From assembly GCF_002575655.3 (NCBI RefSeq), contig NC_053035.3, positions 88,003,322 through 88,067,321 on the forward strand: a stretch of 64,000 nucleotides of DNA, given 5' to 3'. The position numbers and the translations under genes were made by a program. This DNA comes from Aegilops tauschii subsp. strangulata. Lineage: Eukaryota > Streptophyta > Magnoliopsida > Poales > Poaceae. Each line of letters begins with the position of its first letter. Positions within the stretch are counted from its first letter, which is position 1. Shown here in pieces: positions 28,983 to 39,500 of this stretch. Under the pieces are notes generated by a model. The model worked only from the letters and a program-made list of their open reading frames with translations. It searched no databases and had not been told where the DNA came from.

Positions 28983-31900
28983 ACCCCCTCGCCGGCATCG
29001 ACGGGGGAGGATAAGGACCCCCGCCCCCTCGGGCTCCTCCCTCCCTGCTCCACCCACTCGCCCACTTGCCCCCTCTCGGCCTCATCAGCACCCGAGATAT
29101 TTCCCCATCGCTTGTTCCCCTCTCCCTCGTGCGCTCTCTCCTCCCAGAACACTGCCGTCGCCGTGCACTCCGAGATCCCGTGGCCACCAGTGTTTCCTCG
29201 CCCGTGGCTCGTGTCCATGAGCTTCGCCTCGCTTGCCTCCGTCAAGTTGGCGCTCTGCTTCGTCTCGGGGAGTAGCGCATCGACCTCATCGTCTTTGTCA
29301 ACGGCCGCGGCCACCGGAACCTCGCCGTCGATCTTCTCCAACGCCGGCCACCACGAGCCCTCCCCGAGCCCACTCGTGGACACCTGCAGGACCACGATGA
29401 GCCCGCGGTCATCCCCCCTCGCTCGCTAGCTCGATCCCGCGCCCGTAGCTTCCCCCTCATCGTGCCCGAGCTCGTTGCCGTGGTGGTACTCGCTGCCGTG
29501 TCCACGACTCGCGTAGCTCGTTCCCGACCACCCCGTCATGCTCAGCGGCTCTGCCCGCTACCAGGCCCTTCGGCTCCCGCTGCTTCTGCCTCCACCGCTG
29601 TCTACAGCCGCTTGTCCCACGCCCACCCGCGTGTGTGCCGTCCGCAGCTTGGTTGCCGGCCCCTGCTCGCCGGAACCACCCCGCAGCCGCTCCTTGCGGT
29701 ACCTCCCGCTCCCCCGCGCCGCGTGCCGCTGGCCCAGCCTGCTGCCCCGTGCCGCTGATAGCGGCTGCACCCTGCTCCCGCCGTCCGCCGCCCCACACCC
29801 GCTCGTCTCCATGCTGCTGCTCCGTCCGCGCAGCCTCATGGTGCTTGCCGCAGCCGCCCCGCCACTCCCCGCGCACCGCCGCGCCCAGCGCTGCACACGC
29901 CCGCGCCGGCCACCGCTCGCCGGCCCTGCCGCCGACCGCTGCCGGCGCCGCCTAGTCCCCTCCTCCCCGTCGCGCCTGCTCCGGCCGGCCGAGGCCACCG
30001 GCTGCGCCCCCTGGCCGCGCCACACCGCGGTGGTGCCCCCGCATCCAGAACGGCCGCGGCCGTCGCCCGGGTCTGCCCCGACGGGCACCCCTCGCCCGCG
30101 CCCGTTAAGCCCACTCCAGTGGGTTTTGTGCCACTGGCAGCTGGGGCCCTCTCCCCTGTTTTGTATAAAAAAAGAAGGGAAAAAATAATTTAATAAAAAC
30201 AATTCACTTAATTAAATTGGTATATTTAGTTCTAATTAGAATTAATTAGCTTAATCACCTCGTTTAGTTATCTAATCAATTAGGTTAGCTGAGGTGACTA
30301 TGACAGATGGGCCCCACTGCTCCTTTTGACCAGTCAACCCAGTCAAGGTTGACTGTTGACCCTGATGATGTCATGCTGATGTAATAACCCCATTTTAGAT
30401 TTAATAATAATTCCATGAATTCAATAAATTTCTAAAAATTCATAGAAATAATCCGTAGCTCGGATGAAAAAGTTTTATACATGAAAGTTGCTTAGAACGA
30501 CGAGACGAATCCAAATACGTGGTCCGTTCGTCTGTCGCATGCCCCTAGCATAGCGAACATGCAACCTTTCCCCTCTGTTTCATCTGTCCGGAAATGCCAA
30601 ACTTCGGGAAAGCATTCCCGGATGTTATCCCCTTCGCCGGTATCATGTAGCACTGCGTTAGAACATCCCTAGCACCGCGTTTCGTCATGTCATGCATAGT
30701 ATTGCACTTGTTTGCTCTGTATTTATTGTTTCTTCCCCCTCTTCTCTCTGGTAGACCCCGAGACCGCTGCTGATGCCCCTGTGATCGACTACGTCACCGA
30801 CAACACTTCTTCCCTTTCAGCGGAGCTTTCAGGCAAGCCCCTCCTTTGATCATCCCGATATCGCCCATTCCATTCTCTCATGCTTGCATTAGATTTTGCT
30901 ACTGTTATTGTTTGCTCCTATTCTGATGCATTGCCTGCTTTTGTAACCTGCTCATTGTACCTTACCTGCTTATCCTAAACTGCTTAGTATAGGTTGGTTA
31001 GTGATCCATCAGTGACCCCCACCTTGTCCTTGTTTCCCCTGCTTTAGCATCGACGACTCGATCAACGTGATCGACGACCAGAGCCTGACACCTCACATCA
31101 CATCACACCCCTTTTGTTGCTCGACTCTGTAGAGCTACTATCAAGTGCCGAGGGTGAGACCTCACAACGCACTCCCGATGACAACTCTGTAGTGTAGCTA
31201 TTCGGTCATGGTCATCGAGGGTGGTTCCTCCTTCACCATTCCCGATACGGCTCTGTCGTGCAACCCCTCAAGTGTGAACCTCGAGGGTGGTTCCTCTTAC
31301 GTTCACCTTGATGATTACATCAAGTGGAATTCACCGGAGGTGATTCCTCAGGTTTTTCCCTTGGTGTTTGGACACACGGTTACCTTGACTTTACTTGAGA
31401 CCATTGTTGAAGTCGGGTCGGCCCCGAGGGGTACCTGCGAGTCGATGTGAAAGTGGGGCGGGCCCGTTGAGCACCCGCGAGTTTTCTACGTGGCACGGCC
31501 GGGCAGTCTGGGCCCTTGCCGTAAGTCCATGAGACGGGGCGACGGGGTCACATTATCGTGAGTCTCTGCTCGTCTCCGCGAGCCCCCAATGCACTAACAG
31601 GTTTGGGTATTTGTTCCGAGTTGGCCTCTGGCCTTTACGCACTAACCACCACGTGAGAATAGATATGGGCCTCGATGTCGCAGTATCAGCCAAAGCTTTG
31701 TCAGACGTCCAGTTCAGCATTGTTGGCCTGTCGGGCCAGTGCCATCCAGTATGAGGTGGTGCTCGTCCCGGCTCGTCGCACAACGACCCGGAGTGCAACA
31801 GGCGATGGGCCCAGACCCCGAAGTGCTTAGGATGTAGACCGACGGGGACCTCACTTCTGAGCCTAGGTAGGGCTACGACGTGTTGATCTTTCGAGGCCGG

Positions 31901-32770
31901 GATTGACTCAGAAAAGTGTGTCCGGCCAGAGTAATCAAGCATGTTGGAAAACGTGGTGCACCCCTGCAGGGAAGATATATATTCGAATACCGTGTCCACG
32001 GCAACGGACGTTCAGACTTGTATCATGATCTTATACAACTAGAACTAGATACTTGAGATATGTGATGGATAATGTTGGCTCCGGGATTGCTTTTTGCAGG
32101 GAGTCGAGGAAGGATCTCTGGGCCGTAATGGTACAACATGCTTGTTAATTATAAATTGCTAATTCTTTACTCTTCTACATGCTGCAAGACACTTGGAGCA
32201 GCTTGAAGATGCTAGTCTTCGATAGGCTAGGCCTTCCCCCCTATTCTGGCATTCTGCAGTTCAGTCCATAGATGCAGCCCTTCCATTTGATACCAATGCA
32301 TACTTAGTATAGATTTGATGCTTGCGAGTACTTTGGATGAGTACTCACGGTTGCTTTGCTACCCCTTTTCCCCCTTCCTTCTTCTTTCCGGTTGATGCAA
32401 CCAGATGGTGGATCCTTGGAGCCAGATGCCACCGCCGACGGATGCTACTACGTGGAGACCGCCAACGACCAGGAGTAGTTAGGAGGTCCCAGGCAGGAGG
32501 CCTTGCCTCTTCGATCGTTGTTGCTTTTGTGTTTGCCTTCTTAAGGCATCCTTATTTAACTTATGTCTGTACTCAGATATTGTTGCTTCCGCTGACTCTT
32601 GTGTATCAAGCTATGTATTCGATCCCTCGAGGCCCCTGGCTTGTATCATAAAGCTTGTATTATTTTATTTGTGTCTAGAGTTGTGTTGTGATATCTTCCC
32701 GTGAGTCCCTGATCTTGATCGTACACGTCTGCATGGATGATTAGTGTACGGTCGAATCGGGGGCGTCACA
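28983..32770 (+). mobile_element. Truncated copy (C1) of a ~4-kb LTR family
   Basis: The right end reads GTACGGTCGAATCGGGGGCGTCACA, the inverse of the left end of 37772-41874. The adjoining 470 bp match that copy in inverse orientation (for example AGTTAGGAGGTCCCAGGC and GATATTGTTGCTTCCGCTGA). The left end lacks the expected TGTGACGCCC terminus, so the copy is cut there. Contents: GC-rich island 28983-30110, AT-rich part 30170-30470, then mixed sequence. Long frames at 29538-30188 and on the opposite strand are composition effects. CCGAT follows the right end and may be its duplication. Confidence 0.7.
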
Positions 32771-32780
32771 CCGATGCAGC

Positions 32781-33469
32781 TGAAGGAAATATGCCCTAGA
32801 GGCAATAATAAAGTTATTATTTATTTCCTTATATCATGATAAATGTTTATTACATGCTAGAATTGTATTCACCGGAAACATAATACATGTGTGAATACAT
32901 AGACAAACAAAGTGTCACTAGTATGCCTCTACTTGACTAGCTCGTTAATCGAAGATGGTTATGTTTCCTAACCATAGACATGAGTTGTCATTTGATTAAC
33001 GGGATCACATCATTAGGAGAATGATGTGATTGACTTGACCCATTTCATTAGCTTAGCACTTGATCGTTTAGTATGTTGCTATTGCTTTCTTCATGACTTA
33101 TACATGTTCCTATGACTATGAGATTATGCAACTCCCGTTTACCGAAGGAACACTTTGTGTGCTACCAAACGTCACAACGTAACTGGGTGATTATAAAGGT
33201 GCTCTACAAGTGTCTTCAAGGTACTTGTTGGGTTGGCGTATTTCAAGATTAGGATTTGTCACTCTGATTGTCGGAGAGGTATCTCTGGGCCCACTCGGTA
33301 ATGCACATCACTTAAGCCTTGCAAGCATTGCAACTAAAGTGTTAGTTGCAGATGATGTATTACGGAACGAGTAAAGATACTTGATGGTAACAAGATTGAA
33401 CTAGGTATTGAGATACCGACGAGCGAATCTCGGACAAGTAACATACCGATGACAAAGGGAACAACGTAT
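32781..33469 (+). repeat. Angela-2 5' LTR, truncated
   Basis: Matches 36571-37262 up to ACAACGTAT, then jumps straight into the protease codons of pol (GTATTTGATACTGG). The right 1.0 kb of the LTR is missing. Confidence 0.88.
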
Positions 33470-34813
33470 TTGATACTGGTTCTGTTGCTAATATTTGCAA
33501 CTCGAAATAGGGACTACGGATTAAGCGGACACTGGCTAAGGACGAGGTGACGATGTGCGTGGGAAACGGTTCCAAAGTCGATGTGATCGCCGTCGGCACG
33601 GTACCTCTACATCTACCTTCAGGATTAGTATTAGACCTAAATAATTGTTATTTGGTGCCAGCGTTGAGCATGAACATTATATCTGGATCTTGTTTGATGC
33701 GAGACGATTATTCATTTAAATCAGAGAATAATGGTTGTTCTATTTATATGAGTAATATCTTTTATGGTCATGCACCCTTGAAGAGTGGTCTGTTTTTGAT
33801 GAATCTCGATAGTAGTGATACACATATTCATAGTGTTGAAGCCAAAAGATGCAGAGTTGATAATGATAGTGCAACTTATTTGTGGCACTGCCGTTTGGGT
33901 CATATTGGTGTAAAGCGCATGAAGAAACTCCATACTGATGGACTTTTGGAATCACTTGGTACTTGCGAACCATGCCTCATGGGCAAGATGACTAAAACGC
34001 CATTCTCCGGAACTATGGAGCGAGCAACTGATTTGTTGGAAATCATACATACTGATGTATGTGGTCCAATGAATGTTGAGGCTCGCGGCGGGTATCGTTA
34101 TTTTCTGACCTTCACAGATGATTTAAGCGGATATGGGTATATCTACTTAATGAAACATAAATCTGAAACATTTGAAAAGTTCAAAGAATTTCAGAGTGAA
34201 GTTGAAAACCATCACAACAAGAAAAATAAAGTTTCTGCGATCTGATCGTGGAGGTGAATATTTGAGTTACGAGTTTGGTCTACATTTGAAACAATGCGGA
34301 ATAGTTTCGCAACTCACGCCACCTGGAACACCACAGCGTAATGGTGTGTCCGAACGTCGTAATCGTACTTTACTAGATATGGTGCGATCTATGATGTCTC
34401 TTATTGATTTACCGCTATCATTTTGGGGTTATGCTTTAGAGATGGCTGCATTCACGTTAAATAGGGCACCATCAAAATCCGTTGAGATGACGCCTTATGA
34501 ACTGTGGTTTGGCAAGAAACCAAAGTTGTCGTTTCTTAAAGTTTGGGGCTGCGATGCTTATGTGAAAAGGCTTCAACCTGATAAGCTCGAACCCAAATCG
34601 GAGAAATGTGTCTTCATAGGATACCCAAAGGAAACTGTTGGGTACAACTTCTATCACAGATCCGAAGGCAAGACATTCGTTGCCAAGAAAGGATCCTTTC
34701 TAGAGAAGGAGTTTCTCTCGAAAGAAGTGAGTGGGAGGAAAGTAGAACTTGATGAGGTAACGGTACCTGGTCCCTTATTGGAAAGTAGTTCATCACAGAA
34801 ACGGTTCCTGTGA
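33466..34813 (+). pseudogene. Angela-2 pol, protease and integrase part
   Basis: Begins inside protease at FDTGSVANICNSK. TAG at 33508-33510 replaces the CAG (Gln) still present in Angela-1. Then GAG-pre-integrase (LWHCRLGHIGVKRMKKLH … CEPCLMGKM, HHCC) and integrase core (HTDVCGPM, SDRGGEYLS, GVSERRNRTLLD). One extra A in the run at 34221-34226 shifts the frame; Angela-1 has four A there, this copy five. A further one-base loss near 34801 causes the stop at 34813. The frame then continues at 34810-35028. Confidence 0.9.
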
Positions 34814-36537
34814 CATCTATACAAATTAATGAGGAAGTTAATGATGATGATCATGAAACTTCAGATCAAGTTGTTACTGAACCTCGTAGGTCAACCCGAG
34901 TAAGATCCGCACCAGAGTGGTATGGTAATCCTGTTCTGGAGGTTATCTTACTAGACCATGACGAACCTACGAACTATGAAGAAGCGATGGTGAGCCCAGA
35001 TTCCGCAAAATGGCTTGAGGCCATGTAATCTGAGATGGGATCCATGTATGAGAACAAAGTGTGGACTTTGGTTGACTTGCCCGATGATCGGCAGGCCATC
35101 GAGAATGAATGGATCTTTAAGAAGAAGACTAACGCTGATGGTAATGTTAATGTCTATAAAGCTCGACTTGTTGCAAAAGGTTTTCGACAAGTTCAAGGGG
35201 TTGACTACGATGAGACTTTCTCACCTGTAGCGATGCTTAAGTCTGTCCGAATCATGTTAGCAATTGCCGCATTTTATGATTATGAAATTTGGCAAATGGA
35301 TGTGAAAACTGCATTCCTGAATGGATTTCTGGAAGAAGAGTTGTATATGATGCAACCGGAAGGTTTTGTCGATCTAAAGGGAGCTAACAAGGTGTGCAAG
35401 CTCCAGCGATCCATTTATGGACTGGTGCAAGCCTCTCGGAGTTGGAATAAACATTTTGATAGTGTGATCAAAGCATATGGTTTTATACAGACTTTTGGAG
35501 AAGCCTGTATTTACAAGAAAGTGAGTGGGAGCTCTGTAGCATTTCTGATATTATATGTGGATGAAATATTGTTGATCGGAAATGATATAGAATTTCTGGA
35601 TAGCATAAAGGGATATTTGAATAAGAGTCTTTCAATGAAGAACCTCGGTGAAGCTGCTTATATATTGGGCATCAAGATCTATAGAGATAGATCAAGACGC
35701 TTAATAGGACTTTCACAAAGCACATACCTTGACAAAGTTTTGAAGAAGTTCAAAATGGATCAAGCAAAGAAAGGGTTCTTGCCTGTGTTACAAGGTGTGA
35801 AGTTGAGTAAGACTCAATGCCCGACCAATGCAGAAGATAGAGAGAAAATGAAAGATGTTCCCTATGCTTCAGCCATAGGCTCTATCATGTATGCAATGTT
35901 GTGTACCAGACCTGATGTGTGCCTTGCTATTAGTTTAGCAGGGAGGTACCAAAGTAATCTAGGAGTGGATCACTGGACAGCGGTCAAGAACATCCTGAAA
36001 TACTTAAGAAGGACTAAGGATATGTTTCTCGTTTATGGAGGTGACAAAGAACTCGTCGTAAATGGTTACGTCGATGCAAGCTTTGACACTGATCCGGACG
36101 ATTCTAAATCGCAAACGGGATATGTGTTTATATTGAACGGTGGAGCTGTCAGTTGGTGCAGTTCTAAACAAAGCGTCGTAGCGGGATCTACATGCGAAGC
36201 GGAGTACATAGCTGCTTCGGAAGCAGCAAATCAAGGAGTCTGGATGAAGGAGTTCATATCCGATCTAGGTGTCATACCTAGTGCATTGGGTCCAATGAAA
36301 ATCTTTTGTGACAATACTGGTGCAATTGCTTTGGCAAAGGAATCCAGATTTCACAAAAGAACCAAGCACATCAAGAGACGCTTCAACTCCATCCGGGATC
36401 AAGTCCAGGTGGGAGACATAGAGATTTGCAAGATACATACGGATCTGAATGTTGCAGACCCGTTGACTAAGCCTCTTCCACGAGAAAAACATGATGAGCA
36501 CCAAGACTCTATGGGTGTTAGAATCATTACTGTGTAA
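34810..36537 (+). pseudogene. Angela-2 reverse transcriptase and RNase H
   Basis: The linker region (RRSTRVRSAPEWYGN) ends at TAA 35026-35028, where Angela-1 has AAA. From 35035 the frame is open for 500 codons: KVWTLVDLPDDRQAI, ARLVAKGFRQVQGVDYDETF, motif A WQMDVKTAFLNGF, SIYGLVQASRSWN, RNase H with YVDASFDTDPDD, AEYIAASEAANQGVW and HKRTKHI. It ends at 36537 with ITV, as is usual just before the polypurine tract. The catalytic box reads YVDE instead of YVDD (GAA at 35563-35565), which should abolish polymerase activity. Confidence 0.92.
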
Positions 36538-36557
36538 TCTAGATTATTGACTCTAGT

Positions 36558-36570
36558 GCAAGTGGGAGAC
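36558..36570 (+). promoter_or_regulatory. Angela-2 polypurine tract
   Basis: AAGTGGGAGAC directly before the 3' LTR start at 36571, the expected plus-strand primer position. Confidence 0.75.
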
Positions 36571-39500
36571 TGAAGGAAATATGCCCTAGAGGCAATAATA
36601 AAGTTATTATTTATTTCCTTATATCATGATAAATGTTTATTATTCATGCTAGAATTGTATTAACCGGAAACGTAATACATGTGTGAATACATAGACAAAC
36701 AGAGTGTCACTAGTATGCATCTACTTGACTAGCTCGTTAATCGAAGATGGTTATGTTTCCTAACCATATACATGAGTTGTCATTTGATTAACGGGATCAC
36801 ATCATTAGGAGAATGATGTGATTGACTTGACCCATTCCGTTAGCTTAGCACTTGATCGTTTAATATGTTGCTATTGCTTTCTTCATGACTTATACATGTT
36901 CCTATGACTACGAGATTATGCAACTCCTGTTTACCGAAGGAACACTTTGTGTGCTACCAAACGTCACAACGTAACTGGGTGATTATAAAGGTGCTCTACA
37001 GGTGCCTCCGAAGGTACTTGTTGGTTTGGCGTATTTCAAGAATATGATTTGTCACTCCGATTGTCGGAGAGGTATCTCTGGGCCCACTCGGTAATGCACA
37101 TCACTTAAGCCTTGCAAGCATTGCAACTAAAGTGTTAGTTGCGGATGATGTATTACGGAACGAGTAAAGAGACTTGCCGGTAACGAGATTGAACTATGTA
37201 TTAAGATATCGACGATCGAATCTCGGACAAGTAACATACCGATGACAAAGGGAACAACGTATGTTGCTATGCGGTTTGACCGATAAAGATCGTCGTAGAA
37301 TATGTGGGAGCCAATATGAGCATCCAGGTTCTGCTATTGGTTATTGACCGGAGACGTGTCTCGGTCATGTCTACATAGTTCTCGAACCCGTAGGGTCCGC
37401 ACGCTTAAAGTTCGATGATGGTTATATTATGAGTTTACGTGTTTTGATGTACCGAAGGTAGTTCAGAGTCCCGGATGTGATCATGGACATGATGAGGAGT
37501 CTCGAAATGGTCGAGACATGAAGATAGATATATTGGACGACTATATTCGGACACCGGAATGGTTCCGGGGGTTATCAGATATATACCGGAGTGCCGGGGG
37601 GTTACCGGAACCCCCCGGAGGTTATTGGGCCTCATGGGCCCAAGTGGTGGAAGAGGAGAGGCGGCCAAGGGGCAGCCGCGCGCCCCTCCCCCAAAGTCCG
37701 AATTGGACAAGGAGAGGGGCGGCGCCCCCTTTCCTTTCCCCCTCTCTCTCCTTCCCTCTCCTCTCCTACTCTGTGACGCCCCCGATTTGACCGTACACTA
37801 ATCATGCACGCAAATGTGTACGATCAAGATCAGGGACTCACGGGAAGATATCACAGCACAACTCTAAAACATAAATAAGTCATACAAGCATCATAATACA
37901 AGCCAGGGGCCTCGAGGGCTCGAATACAAGTGCTCGATCACAGTCGAGTCAGCGGAAGCAACAATATCTGAGTACAGACATAAGTTAAACAAGTTTGCCT
38001 TAAGAAGGCTAGCACAAAAGTAGCAACGATCGAAAAGGCAAGGCCTCCTGCCTGGGACCTCCTAACTACTCCTCGAAGCCGAACTCCATGTAGCATCATC
38101 CTCGGGATCTCTAGCTCCTGGACTCCAGCATCTGGTTGTGACAATCAGGTATAGAAAGGGGAAAAGAGGGAGAAAAGCAACCGTGAGTACTCATCCAAAG
38201 TACTCGCAAGCAAGGAGCTACACTACATATGCATGGGTATATGTGTAAAGGGCCATATCAGTGGACTGAACTGCAGAATGTCAGAATAAGAGGGGGATAG
38301 CTAATCCTGTCGAAGACTACGCTTCTGGCAGCCTCCATCTTGCAGCATGTAGAAGAGAGTAGATTGAAGTCCTCCAAGTAGCATCGCATAGCATAATCCT
38401 ACCCGGCGATCCCCTCCTCGTCGCCCTGTTAGAGAGCGATCACCGGGTTGTATCTGGCACTTCGAAGGGTGTATTTTATTCAGTATCCAGTTCTAGTTGT
38501 CATAAGGTCAAGGTACAACTCCGGGTCGTCCTTTTACCGAGGGACACGGCTATTCGAATAGATAAACTTCCCTGCAGGGGTGCACCACATAACCCAACAC
38601 GCTCGATCCCATTTGGCCGGACACACTTTTCTGGGTCATGCCCGGCCTCGTAAGATCAACACGTCGCAGCCCCACCTAGGCTCAACAGAGAGGTCAGCAC
38701 GCCGGTCTAAACCTATGCGCGCAAGGGTCTGGGCCCATCGCCCTATGCACACCTGCACGTTGCGTACGCGGCCAGAAGCAGACCTAGCCCCCTTAATACA
38801 AGCGCGAGCTTACGGTCCAATGTGGCGCGCGCCACTCAGTCGCTGACGTCAAAAGAGCTTCGGCTGATACCACGACGTCGGGATACCCATAACTACTCCC
38901 ACGTAGATGGTTAGTGCGTATAGACCAAATGGCCAGACTCAGATCAAATACCAAGAACTCGTTAAGCGTGTTGTGTATCCGCGAACGCCGACCAGGGCCA
39001 GGCCCACCTCTCTCCTAGGTGGTCTCAACCTGCCCTGTCGCTCCGCCATAAAGTAACAGTCGGGGGCCGTCAGGAACCCAGGCCCACCTCTACCGGGATG
39101 GAGCCACCTGTCCTTTCAGCCCCCTCATCAGAATCACTTGCGGGTACTCAACGAGCCGACCCGACTTTAGTCACCACATGTGTCATGTATATAATGTATA
39201 TAGTATATACCCGTGATCACCTCCCAAAGTGATCACGGCCCAGTAGTATAGCATGGTAGACGGACAAGAGTGTAGGGCCACTGATGGAACACTAGCATCC
39301 TATACTAAGCAGTAGGATAGCAGGTAAGGGTAACAATTGTAGTAACAAAGACAGGCTATGCATCAGGATAGGATTAACGGAAAGCAGTAACATGCTACAC
39401 TACTCTAATGCAAGCAGTATAGAGAAGAATAGGCGATATCTGGTGATCAAGGGGGGGGGGGCTTGCCTGATTGCTCTGGCAAGTAGGAGGGATCGTCAAC

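Noticed and set aside
29538..30188. Long open frames on both strands in the C1 GC-rich island
   Set aside because: Several overlapping frames on both strands with Pro/Arg/Ala-rich products reflect base composition inside a repeat, not a gene.
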